Shown here piece after piece: positions 1 through 5,584 of a stretch of DNA of 17,711 nucleotides (positions are counted from its first letter, which is position 1; every line of letters begins with the position of its first letter). The position numbers and the translations under genes were made by a program. Location of the stretch: contig CALRDB010000020.1 of the NCBI GenBank assembly GCA_943354745.1, positions 1-17,711 on the forward strand. Reading direction: 5' to 3'. The notes under the pieces are model-generated. The model was given only the letters and a program-made list of their open reading frames with translations. It was not told the DNA's origin and searched no databases. This DNA is from Candidatus Nomurabacteria bacterium. Its GTDB lineage: Bacteria > Patescibacteriota > Minisyncoccia > Phycocordibacterales > UBA10002.

Positions 1-106
1 GCTGTTCCCTCGTAAGACCTCGGCGGGGTATTAGGCGAGGCGTCAGGGCAAACTTTGTTGTAGAAGAATTGGCTCCGCCAATGCGTCTTTGTCTTTGTGG
101 ATTCAT

Positions 107-127
107 CCCCGAGGCAAAGCCTCGGGG
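107..127. repeat. GC-rich stem-loop CCCCGAGGC-aaa-GCCTCGGGG
   Basis: Perfect 9-bp stem with a 3-base loop. Neither flank carries a T-run, so it is not a standard terminator. It sits just downstream of the tiny minus-strand reading frame at 140-184. Function unknown; it may be part of a dispersed repeat. Confidence 0.6.
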
Positions 128-139
128 TATTCTCCGCAA

Positions 140-184
140 TTACAATAAATACCCGATAGCCGTTGCAATAACGATTATAAACAT
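140..184 (-). CDS. Possible leaderless 14-residue hydrophobic peptide
   Basis: On the minus strand a perfect TATAAT (191-196), preceded by TGG as in an extended -10, is followed by six bases and then ATG. The frame reads MFIIVIATAIGYLL and stops with TAA. If the -10 is real, transcription would start at or next to the ATG, so the message would be leaderless. The peptide is almost wholly hydrophobic, like a single membrane helix. The frame is short enough to arise by chance, so this is a tentative call resting on promoter geometry only. Confidence 0.22.
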   Translation of the reverse strand: MFIIVIATAIGYLL

Positions 185-190
185 CCGTAA

Positions 191-200
191 ATTATACCAC
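191..200 (-). promoter_or_regulatory. Extended -10 promoter GTGGTATAAT
   Basis: Minus-strand GTGGTATAAT has a perfect TATAAT with the upstream TGn extension. The same ten bases recur at 1184-1193 (minus) and 16908-16917 (plus), which supports a real promoter motif of this genome. No good -35 was identified. Confidence 0.45.
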
Positions 201-267
201 GATTTCTAGCCAATTACTCTTTCAAGAGAGGGGTGACAATGCTGAGACTTTTGTGAGTAAAAAACTA

Positions 268-300
268 AACCACCTAGCCGTACTATACGGCTAGGTGGTT
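268..300 (-). terminator. Intrinsic terminator of the TM-helix membrane protein gene
   Basis: Perfect 15-bp stem (268-282 with 286-300) with a 3-base loop. On the minus strand it is followed by a T-rich tail (TTTAGTTTTTTAC). It lies 46 bases past the stop of the minus-strand gene ending at 346. Confidence 0.85.
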
Positions 301-345
301 CTTCAATTTCTAAACGCAAGCGCTATACGCTAAACGCTTCTCAAT

Positions 346-1035
346 TTATTTACGATGAGATTTTATCTCCTCGCGCACCTTCTCAATGACTGATGCAGCA
401 GCCTGCTGTCCACCGAGACCGAATGAAAGGCCGAACGCGAGCGAAAGCGCCACTACCAATCCAGTAAAGAGTGTCTGAATAAGTGGTCCTCCGATTTTGA
501 GCTGGAAGAGCGCCATAAGTATCGCGAATATCCAGATAGCCCACTTGGCAATCGTACCCAAGAGATTCGCGGACTTTACTCCTGTGGCCATCGCTGTCCC
601 TACGACAATGCGTTGCATCGCCGAAGCAATCACTACTCCAACAAGGAGCATAAGAACGGCAATGATGACCTGAGGCAAATAGCCCAGAACCACATTTTTC
701 AAGAATTCATTTACTTGTGTGAGTCCGAGTACATCAAGCGAGGCTACCAAAAAGACGATGATGACAAACCACTCAACAAGGTCTCCAAGGAAACGCCCTG
801 AATCAAGGTTAAGTCCTGCGCGACTAAGCACCTCGTCAACTTTCGCACTTTTAAGTAAATTATCAATCTTGAGTGACTTCACAATCTGGCTGACCACCTG
901 CCCCAAGAGACTGCCGATCGCCCAACCTACTATGAATATGATAATAGCAACTACCAAACCCGGGATGAATGAAATCACCCCCTCCCCGAGATTACTGAAA
1001 GATTCTCGAAGTCCTGCACTCCATAGTTCTAACAT
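346..1035 (-). CDS. Membrane protein of the MscS-related conserved TM-helix family
   Basis: Integral membrane protein of 229 residues with about five hydrophobic segments. One lies near the N-terminus after FIPGLV, and the last contains LAFGLSFGLGGQQAA, the Gly/Ala-rich pore-helix signature of small-conductance mechanosensitive channels and the 'conserved TM helix' repeat family. The cytoplasmic beta domain of full MscS is absent; the chain ends soon after the last helix with a short charged tail. A channel or osmotic role is inferred from family only. I chose the ATG at 1033-1035. A TTG at 1057-1059 would add eight residues, but it is bounded by a GGAAG-tatat-CTTCC hairpin (1060-1074). The gene has a strong terminator (268-300) and a likely promoter at 1184-1192, and appears monocistronic. 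Confidence 0.85.
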   Translation of the reverse strand: MLELWSAGLRESFSNLGEGVISFIPGLVVAIIIFIVGWAIGSLLGQVVSQIVKSLKIDNLLKSAKVDEVLSRAGLNLDSGRFLGDLVEWFVIIVFLVASLDVLGLTQVNEFLKNVVLGYLPQVIIAVLMLLVGVVIASAMQRIVVGTAMATGVKSANLLGTIAKWAIWIFAILMALFQLKIGGPLIQTLFTGLVVALSLAFGLSFGLGGQQAAASVIEKVREEIKSHRK

Positions 1036-1183
1036 ATAACGTTTAGATTCTTCACCCAAGGAAGTATATCTTCCCCAAGCAACGAATTAATTAAAAACAA
1101 CTAATAACAACACCAAACAGCAGAGTGTCTCGCAAGGAGAACAACTCGTCCCGACCCTATTTGGCTTTAAGTTCCACACACAA

Positions 1184-1193
1184 ATTATACCAC
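1184..1193 (-). promoter_or_regulatory. Extended -10 promoter for the TM-helix gene
   Basis: Minus-strand GTGGTATAAT (TATAAT at 1184-1189 with a TGG extension). A start near 1177 would give a leader of about 140 bases to the ATG at 1035. The left arm of the 1189-1211 hairpin overlaps this box, so the end of the upstream gene and the start of this one are packed together. Confidence 0.5.
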
Positions 1194-1211
1194 CCGCCAA
1201 AGACGGGTGGT
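1189..1211 (-). terminator. Weak terminator hairpin after the regulator gene
   Basis: ACCACCCG (1189-1196) pairs with CGGGTGGT (1204-1211) around a 7-base loop. The minus-strand tail is TATAATTTG, poor in uninterrupted T, so termination would be partial. It lies about 50 bases past the stop of the minus-strand gene ending at 1263. Confidence 0.45.
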
Positions 1212-1262
1212 GTGGATATCTGTTGATAGCTTTGTGCGCGAAAAGGTTGGGAGGGAGTGCTG

Positions 1263-1904
1263 TTACCGCGCCGTATTGAGCGGGGGAAGTCCAAGACGGT
1301 CAAAGGCCACGGTGTGGGGATAATCTAAGACATCGCGTATGAGTTTGTCGTACAGACCAAGGCGATAGTTGAACTCGGTTGTTTCAAAGGCTGCGTACCG
1401 TAGTTCCTTACCAATTTCGGATTCCATAGCCCGTATTTTCTTCTCAATCGCACTATTCTTGAGGTGGTCTCCGACAACCAAAATATCCAAACGGCTTTCG
1501 TCATCCTGTATAAAAATCCCAGCGATAACGAGAAGCTTAAGACGTCCCATCGTACCCGAGAGCTTCTTGGTTATCTCCTCCCCTTTTAAAAGACTCGTAT
1601 CCAAAAGAAGGCGCTGAAGCTCCTGAAGGTACGGAAACCCGGAGTTCAAAACAAAACCCGAAAGCGTTTGACTCACCATTTTTTGCTTTCCTTTTTTGCC
1701 CTTGGCGACCTTCACCCTAAATGACCTTACTTTCACAAACTTCATTAGTTTTAGCGTGGCGAGTTCCCGTTTTGTCGTAGAGAGTGTAGACGTCGTTCGA
1801 CTCGCCACCATCTCCGCGGAAAAAGGTGTTCCCGAGTTGAACAAAAAGAGGCGCATCATACGCACCTTGTTTTCCGAACCGAAAAGTTTGCCGAGAGTTT
1901 CCAT
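1263..1904 (-). CDS. Winged-helix regulator with a degenerate nucleotidyltransferase-like domain
   Basis: Predicted DNA-binding protein of 213 residues. Residues 1-65 (starting METLGKLFGSENKVRMMRLFL) look like a winged helix-turn-helix. A Lys-rich wing or linker follows at about 62-78. Residues 120-195 resemble a minimal nucleotidyltransferase fold, with GRLKLLVIAGIF and then DILVVGD (140-146). The active enzymes need G-S and D-x-D/E; here these are G-I and D-I-L, so catalysis is unlikely and a ligand-sensing or structural role is more plausible. The ATG at 1902-1904 fits the family start better than a TTG 30 bases upstream. No Shine-Dalgarno is visible. An array of TACSAAT repeats lies directly upstream and may be its own operator. 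It is divergent from the asparaginase-like gene; targets are unknown. Confidence 0.75.
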   Translation of the reverse strand: METLGKLFGSENKVRMMRLFLFNSGTPFSAEMVASRTTSTLSTTKRELATLKLMKFVKVRSFRVKVAKGKKGKQKMVSQTLSGFVLNSGFPYLQELQRLLLDTSLLKGEEITKKLSGTMGRLKLLVIAGIFIQDDESRLDILVVGDHLKNSAIEKKIRAMESEIGKELRYAAFETTEFNYRLGLYDKLIRDVLDYPHTVAFDRLGLPPLNTAR

Positions 1905-1910
1905 AACAGA

Positions 1911-1953
1911 TACCAATATACGAATGAATACCAATCTACCAATACCTACGAAT
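1911..1953. promoter_or_regulatory. Five-copy TACSAAT iteron-like operator array
   Basis: TACCAAT or TACGAAT occurs at 1911, 1919, 1929, 1937 and 1947, with start-to-start spacings of 8, 10, 8 and 10 bases, giving an 18-base double period. The array starts six bases upstream of the regulator ATG at 1904. Arrays like this next to a regulator gene are often autoregulatory sites; that role is inferred. Confidence 0.5.
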
Positions 1954-1969
1954 AAGAAAGTGAAATCTT

Positions 1970-2099
1970 ATTCCTCCGTTCCTAAAGGAGGTGGCCGATA
2001 GGCCGGCTAAAGCTCGGGGCGAGCTCGCCCTTTAGAGAGGATTTAAATCCCTCGACTCGAAGACTCGTCTGCTCCCTTTAGGAAAGGGAGAATAAAAGC
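1970..2099 (-). repeat. Palindromic dispersed element, copy 1 (family B)
   Basis: Both ends are stem-loops: CCTCCgttcctaaAGGAGG at the left and CTCCCTTTaggAAAGGGAG (2079-2096) at the right. The middle holds AGGATTTAAATCCCTC. Read on the minus strand it matches the copy at 13527-13695 in order: TTCTCCCTTTC, GAGGGATTT, AAATCCTC, CGGCCTATCGGCCACCTCCT and GGAGGAAT. The centres differ. The two copies lie in opposite orientations. No coding capacity; it resembles a non-autonomous or REP-type element. Confidence 0.7.
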
Positions 2100-2113
2100 T
2101 TGTGCTGTGCATT

Positions 2114-2139
2114 CTAGCACCACCCCGAAATTGTGCTAG
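2114..2139. promoter_or_regulatory. CTAGCAC-N12-GTGCTAG operator, CIRCE-like
   Basis: Perfect 7-bp inverted repeat (2114-2120 and 2133-2139) whose right arm ends four bases before a TTGACA (2144-2149). The half-sites share TAGCAC/GTGCTA with the HrcA-binding CIRCE element. However, the spacer is 12 rather than 13 bases and the inner TC/GA pair is missing, so identity as CIRCE is doubtful. Position argues for control of the asparaginase-like gene. Confidence 0.4.
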
Positions 2140-2143
2140 GGAG

Positions 2144-2149
2144 TTGACA
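2144..2149 (+). promoter_or_regulatory. Perfect -35 box TTGACA
   Basis: TTGACA upstream of the asparaginase-like gene. No well-spaced -10 was found: TATCGT lies 22 bases on, and TATGAC is too close. The promoter assignment is therefore incomplete. Confidence 0.3.
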
Positions 2150-2190
2150 GAGGTATATATGTATGACAGTGTATCGTACAGAACTAATCC

Positions 2191-2718
2191 ATGAAAACTA
2201 CACTAAAACCCCGGATTCACTTCATCATCACAGGAGGAACAATTGACTCCGTGTATGACGGTAGCAAAGACACTGTGGTGCCTCTCAAGAAATCGGTCAT
2301 TCCGACTTTCATGCGAACGATACGATCGGCCGATCAATTCGTGTTTGAGCAAATCTGCATGAAGGATAGCCGTCACCTGACACCGAGTGATATGGAGAAA
2401 ATCTTGGCATCGGTTCAAAAAAGCCAGTATCGTTACATTATTATCACGCACGGCACGTACACGATGCCGGACACCGCTCGCTTTCTAAAGGCGAAATTGG
2501 GTAAGACCCAAAAGACCATCCTATTCACGGGGTCAATGATTCCGATATATGGATTTGCACCTTCGGACGGTACATTCAATCTTGGACTTGCCTGTGGGGT
2601 GATTGAATATATTAATCCTGGTGTGTACGTCGCCATGAATGGACGTGTCTTTACACCGGAGGAGGTCCTAAAAAGCTTGTATGGCGGAAAGTTCAGTTCC
2701 ATCTTCGGCGAACGATAA
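2191..2718 (+). CDS. Single-domain asparaginase-like protein
   Basis: Protein of 175 residues equal to the N-terminal domain of L-asparaginases (about 330 residues); the C-terminal domain is absent. TGGTI at 14-18 carries the nucleophile-type Thr17. THGTYTMPDTA at 86-96 matches the second active-site motif, but the usual catalytic Asp of HGTDT is Tyr90. FTGSMIP (112-118), PSDGTFN (124-130) and VAMNGRVFTPEEVLKS (147-162) follow, with Lys161 in the position of the family's catalytic lysine. I recall THGTYT in other CPR homologues, so the Tyr may mark a subfamily rather than a mutation. Asparagine hydrolysis is uncertain; a related amidase or binding role is possible. It is monocistronic, with its own terminator at 2742-2775. 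Confidence 0.85.
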   Translation: MKTTLKPRIHFIITGGTIDSVYDGSKDTVVPLKKSVIPTFMRTIRSADQFVFEQICMKDSRHLTPSDMEKILASVQKSQYRYIIITHGTYTMPDTARFLKAKLGKTQKTILFTGSMIPIYGFAPSDGTFNLGLACGVIEYINPGVYVAMNGRVFTPEEVLKSLYGGKFSSIFGER

Positions 2719-2741
2719 ACGACAGCATCGCCTTTCAACGC

Positions 2742-2775
2742 AAATCGCCCCGACCTTTCGGCCGGGGCGATTTTT
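2742..2775 (+). terminator. Intrinsic terminator of the asparaginase-like gene
   Basis: AAATCGCCCCG (2742-2752) pairs with CGGGGCGATTT (2763-2773), followed by TTCTTTC. Twenty-three bases past the stop codon. The opposite-strand tail is not T-rich, so it should work mainly on the plus strand. Confidence 0.85.
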
Positions 2776-2779
2776 CTTT

Positions 2780-2807
2780 CTGGACCCCAGCTTTCGCTGG
2801 GGTGACA
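2780..2807 (+). repeat. Family A palindromic repeat, single unit
   Basis: ACCCCAGC-tttc-GCTGGGGT stem-loop preceded by CTGG and followed by GACA. This is the same CTGGA..hairpin..TGACA layout as the units at 6501-6575, 12043-12115, 12190-12261 and 17554-17583. It lies between two convergent genes. Confidence 0.75.
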
Positions 2808-2838
2808 TTCAAGTAATAAGAATTACTTCAATGTCACC
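2801..2838. repeat. Inverted repeat spanning the rplL stop codon
   Basis: A 17-base arm at 2801-2817 (GGTGACATTcAAGTAAT) is matched in inverse at 2822-2838 with one mismatch. The right arm encodes the last residues of rplL and its TAA stop; the left arm is downstream of the gene and merges into the family A hairpin. On the minus strand it forms a long stem at the mRNA end but has no T-run. Confidence 0.8.
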
Positions 2839-3218
2839 TTCCCTCCTGCTGCTTCAATATCCTTCTTGAGCTTCTCGGCATCGTCTTTCTTGAGTCCTTC
2901 CTTGAGCATCTTCGGAGCCGCGTCTACGAGGTCCTTTGCCTCCTTAAGACCCATCGCGAGAGCTTCCTTGACTACCTTGATGACGGCAATCTTCTGTGCA
3001 CCGGCATCGGTGAGTTCAACGTTGAACACCGTCTTCTCTTCCCCAGCCGGAACCGCTCCTGCTGCTGGGCCCGCTGCGGCAACCGCCGTAGCTGAGACGC
3101 CAAATTTCTTTTCAAGAGTTCTTACGAGTTCATTGAGGTCAATGACCGACATCTGTTCCACTGCATCGATGATACTTTTGAACTTTGCCGGAATTTCTAC
3201 TGGTATTTCGTTTTCCAT
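2823..3218 (-). CDS. rplL: 50S ribosomal protein L7/L12
   Basis: Stalk protein of the large ribosomal subunit that recruits translation factors. The 131 residues show the usual layout: N-terminal dimerisation helices (residues 12-42, IIDAVEQMSVIDLNELVRTLEKKFG), an Ala/Gly/Pro-rich hinge (43-60), and the C-terminal domain with EKTVFNVELTDAGAQKIAVIK and GLKEAKDLVDAAPKMLKEGL. Length is close to the family norm of 120-130. ATG start; no Shine-Dalgarno is visible. It follows rplJ on the minus strand after a 79-base gap with a large inverted repeat, in the order conserved across bacteria. Its last codons form part of the inverted repeat at 2801-2838. Confidence 0.98.
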   Translation of the reverse strand: MENEIPVEIPAKFKSIIDAVEQMSVIDLNELVRTLEKKFGVSATAVAAAGPAAGAVPAGEEKTVFNVELTDAGAQKIAVIKVVKEALAMGLKEAKDLVDAAPKMLKEGLKKDDAEKLKKDIEAAGGKVTLK

Positions 3219-3242
3219 AAATGTTAGTTAAAAGTTTATAAT

Positions 3243-3286
3243 GTTTGTAAAGTTTATAAAGCAGATTCTGCTTTACGAACTTTATG
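3243..3286 (-). other. Imperfect hairpin between rplJ and rplL
   Basis: Arms of about 22 bases centred on AAAGCA (3258-3263) and TGCTTT (3269-3274) pair with roughly four mismatches. The AACTTTATGAAC-like sequence is also repeated directly just beyond. Such a stem in the L10-L12 spacer could serve RNA processing or adjust the L12:L10 ratio; that is inferred. Confidence 0.5.
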
Positions 3287-3297
3287 AACTTTCTACT

Positions 3298-3798
3298 TTA
3301 TGAACTTTTCTTTTTCGCCACTTCACTGAGTCCGATAACCAATCGCTGTATCGGGGAGTTCACCAAATTGGTGAACTGCGCGAGCAATGTTTGTCGTGAG
3401 GGGATACTCGCGAGTGAGAGTGCCTTTTCCTGTCCGATAAACTTCCCTTCAAAAATACCTCCGATGAGTTTCACCGCCTTCTCGAGTTTCTTCTCAAATG
3501 AGAAAACTTCTCGAGCCGGTGCGGTCACGTCATCTCCCGACTCAAGGTAGGCCACAGCGACTTCCCCCTCAAGTGGCGGAAGTTCTCCCGCTACCGTTCC
3601 GCCCTCAAGTGACTTTCGGATGAGGGTTTTCTTGGCGACGTAGTAGCCCGTTCCTGCTTCGCGGAGTTTTCTCCGGAGTACCTGCGCGTTTGCGACGGTC
3701 AGTTTGTTGAACTGCACGAACGCCACTGACGAAGACTTCGCGAAGATATCTTTGAGCACTGCAACTATTTCATTCTTTTTTTGTTTGGTAATTGCCAC
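3298..3798 (-). CDS. rplJ: 50S ribosomal protein L10
   Basis: Base of the ribosomal stalk: binds 23S rRNA through its N-terminal domain and L7/L12 dimers through its C-terminal helix. The 166 residues include the diagnostic SVAFVQFNKLTVANAQVLRRKLREAG and YYVAKKTLIRKSL, followed by LEGEVAVAYLESGDDVTAPAREVFSFEKK. The C-terminal helix SPIQRLVIGLSEVAKKKSS is the expected L12 platform. Length is normal for the family. Start is GTG at 3796-3798, without a clear Shine-Dalgarno. The gene heads an rplJ-rplL operon with a promoter at 3975-4002 and a leader of about 170 bases. rplKA and rpoBC are not adjacent here. Confidence 0.97.
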   Translation of the reverse strand: MAITKQKKNEIVAVLKDIFAKSSSVAFVQFNKLTVANAQVLRRKLREAGTGYYVAKKTLIRKSLEGGTVAGELPPLEGEVAVAYLESGDDVTAPAREVFSFEKKLEKAVKLIGGIFEGKFIGQEKALSLASIPSRQTLLAQFTNLVNSPIQRLVIGLSEVAKKKSS

Positions 3799-3968
3799 AG
3801 TAATAGCTTTCAGTTACTAGCTGTCAGCTTCTAGTTTCTAATAAAAGAACGACCAGAAGGTCTTAGGAGCTTTCCTAGAAGCTAAAAGCTAATTGCTAGA
3901 AGCTTCTTCGGTTGTCTCGGCAGGTAATTAAGTCCGCCCCGGCGGACACCCACTGTCTTTGACCTTGT
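3799..3968 (-). promoter_or_regulatory. Structured rplJ leader (L10-leader candidate)
   Basis: About 170 untranslated bases between the promoter and the rplJ GTG. On the minus strand it can form GTCCG..CGGAC (3932-3947), TAGGA-N4-TCCTA (3864-3877) and GACC-ttct-GGTC (3851-3862). Several copies of AGCTTCTAG and its complement could pair in alternative ways. In many bacteria L10, with L12, binds this leader and represses the operon; the location fits, but the consensus motif was not verified base by base. Confidence 0.55.
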
Positions 3969-3974
3969 GGCAAC

Positions 3975-4002
3975 AGACTACCATACAGGCAAACTTTGTC
4001 AA
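3975..4002 (-). promoter_or_regulatory. Promoter of the rplJ-rplL operon
   Basis: Minus-strand TTGACA (3997-4002, perfect -35), a 16-base spacer, and TAGTCT (3975-3980) as a modest -10. It begins 14 bases after the stop of the small ORF at 4017. Confidence 0.5.
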
Positions 4003-4016
4003 AATTGCCACTCAAA

Positions 4017-4172
4017 TCACCTTTCCTGCCGAATTGCTTCAAAAACAGCGGAGTAGTTCTTCTTCGCTTCGCGAAATACCCCGGAAATAGCAAGCAGGGA
4101 AAAACTCACGATAAGGACGATGACAAAGCCAGAGGTCAACTTCCAAAATGCTTTATCAAGTAGTTTGAACAT
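4017..4172 (-). CDS. Small single-pass membrane protein (51 residues)
   Basis: The frame starts at ATG (4170-4172), begins MFKLLDKAFWKLTSGF, has one hydrophobic helix at about residues 15-33 (GFVIVLIVSFSLLAISGVF), and ends with a charged tail (REAKKNYSAVFEAIRQER) and TGA. An amphipathic N-terminus, one membrane span and a soluble tail make a sensible small membrane protein, and synonymous choice looks coding. A TATACT (4179-4184) lies six bases before the ATG, which would give a leaderless message. A large hairpin and a terminator separate it from the gene upstream. I do not recognise the family. Confidence 0.5.
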   Translation of the reverse strand: MFKLLDKAFWKLTSGFVIVLIVSFSLLAISGVFREAKKNYSAVFEAIRQER

Positions 4173-4179
4173 GCTCTAA

Positions 4180-4229
4180 GTATACCCCACACCAATCCGC
4201 CAACAAGGCGGAATGGTGTGGGAGTATAC
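4180..4229. other. Long imperfect stem-loop upstream of the small ORF
   Basis: GTATAC..CCCACACCA..CCGCC pairs with GGCGG..TGGTGTGGG..GTATAC across a 5-base loop, with one mismatch and one bulge. On the minus strand it lies between a terminator and the small ORF; its downstream arm contains the candidate -10 TATACT. It may insulate or regulate that gene. Confidence 0.55.
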
Positions 4230-4260
4230 AAAAACCCTCCGATACTATCGGAGGGTTTTT
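4230..4260. terminator. Bidirectional intrinsic terminator
   Basis: AAAAACCCTCCGATA (4230-4244) pairs with TATCGGAGGGTTTTT (4246-4260). T-runs on both strands. It should end minus-strand transcription of the secreted-protein operon above it. Confidence 0.85.
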
Positions 4261-4383
4261 GTGTAAAAGCTTACTGTCTAAGGGCTTACCTCTTAGGAAC
4301 TACGCACACCCCTCCCGCCGAAGACGGCATGTGCTCCCCTTGCTAGGAGAGAATCAGACGAAGATGCGAAGGGTTACCACTAT

Positions 4384-5538
4384 TTACTTAGCCAGTGAAT
4401 TCAAAATCGTTCTTGTTAGTGGTCCTACATTGCCGTATCCACTGTCTCCTGGCTTTGCTAGACCATACTTCACCTGGAACTTCTGGACGGCCTTCTGTGT
4501 CGCGGGGCCAAAGAAATCACCTTCACTTCCAGGAGAACCTGCTCCTGTTTCTGCGATTCTGGTTGCAGGGTCGCTGTTGAGGATTTGCTGGAGCGTCTTG
4601 ACCTCCGAGCTTGTCATACCCTTTCCTAGAGATTTGGTAATGCTTCCAGAAACTGACATGTTAACTGCTGGAGTTGCCTGTGATGGAATAGTTTGAGTAA
4701 CAGGAGTGCTTACCGTCGTCGTAGTCTTACCTGCAAAAGAGTTGAGAATTGTTCGCGTAAGTGGTCCCACTTGACCATAGCCACTGTCTCCCGACTTTGC
4801 GATACCATACTTCACCTGAAACTTCTGGAGAGCTTTTTGAGTGGCGGGACCAAAAAAGTCACTTTCGCGTCCCGGTGAACCTGCTCCTGTTTCTGCGATT
4901 CTGGTTGCGGGGTCGCTGTTGAGGATTTGCTGGAGTATTTTGACCTGCGCGTTTGTCGTGCCTTTAGTGAGTAGCCGATCTACCGTGCCGAAAGTAACTT
5001 GCGTGGTAGAGGTTGTTGTTACGGTCGGGGTAGTTACTGTGGTAGACACGACAGGTGTTGCTGGGGTTGCTGTCGGAGGAACATAGATGTATCCGCTCCC
5101 CCCTCCTCCACCACCACTCGACACCCCTCCTCCACCACCGCCAGAACTGCCCGTGGTACAGGTTCCTGAATCAACAGTAATGGTAAGTGTTTGTGACCCT
5201 GAAACGCCTCCGCCGGCGTCAAAAGTGTTAGTGGCAAGGGAGTCGGTACAGCTGCTGGTTTTGGTTATAGAGGTTGCATCTGCTGAAAGCGTTCGCCTAT
5301 CGGTTGAGGTAACTCGGAGAAATGAGTTTCGTGCCATCGTCACTGTAAAAGTATTGGCGTCAACCGAGAGAGACTCCAGTACAGCACTGGTGGCGGAAAC
5401 AGTGAGACTCACCCCACCAACCGATAATATCGTATCACTTACACCGAGAGTGACATCATTATATTCGGCATAGCTCACTGCAGGCACTGCAGACACAAGT
5501 ACCGCAAGTGCCGTTGCTATAAGAAACTTTAATTTCAT
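4384..5538 (-). CDS. Secreted protein with two C-terminal peptidoglycan-binding domains
   Basis: Exported envelope protein of 384 residues from the ATG at 5536-5538. Signal peptide MKLKFLIATALAVLVSAVPAVSYA. The N-terminal part (about 25-130) is Ser/Thr-rich and beta-like, with two Cys (SSCTDS and SGTCTT) that could form a disulfide. A poly-Gly stretch and a Thr/Pro/Val-rich linker follow. Two peptidoglycan_binding_1-type domains end the chain (about 180-270 and 295-384), each with a KxLQQILNSDPATRIAETG core, FFGPATQKAxQKFQVKYG and GPLTRTILN. The two are near identical at DNA level over about 100 bases (offset 342 bases), so the duplication is recent or homogenised. It probably attaches to the cell wall and displays its N-terminal domain. 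It lies 46 bases downstream of another secreted protein, likely the same transcript. Confidence 0.88.
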   Translation of the reverse strand: MKLKFLIATALAVLVSAVPAVSYAEYNDVTLGVSDTILSVGGVSLTVSATSAVLESLSVDANTFTVTMARNSFLRVTSTDRRTLSADATSITKTSSCTDSLATNTFDAGGGVSGSQTLTITVDSGTCTTGSSGGGGGGVSSGGGGGGSGYIYVPPTATPATPVVSTTVTTPTVTTTSTTQVTFGTVDRLLTKGTTNAQVKILQQILNSDPATRIAETGAGSPGRESDFFGPATQKALQKFQVKYGIAKSGDSGYGQVGPLTRTILNSFAGKTTTTVSTPVTQTIPSQATPAVNMSVSGSITKSLGKGMTSSEVKTLQQILNSDPATRIAETGAGSPGSEGDFFGPATQKAVQKFQVKYGLAKPGDSGYGNVGPLTRTILNSLAK

Positions 5539-5584
5539 AATGTTCGTGAGCATGAATGAGTAATAGATGATTACCAAATCATGT

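Larger units (their letters stand above)
1..267. other. Gene-poor left edge
   Basis: No convincing protein gene was found. One plus-strand frame stays open from base 3 to 209, but it has no start context and an unlike-protein composition. The stretch holds a perfect stem-loop at 107-127, a second possible stem pairing GGGTATT (125-131) with AATACCC (148-154), and a tiny minus-strand reading frame described separately. Confidence 0.5.

Noticed and set aside
3..209. Plus-strand open frame entering from the left edge
   Set aside because: Arg-rich, crosses a perfect hairpin, and no recognisable protein pattern.
3896..4093. 65-codon minus-strand frame above rplJ
   Set aside because: Overlaps the promoter and leader and is in a different frame from the more convincing 51-residue gene at 4017-4172.
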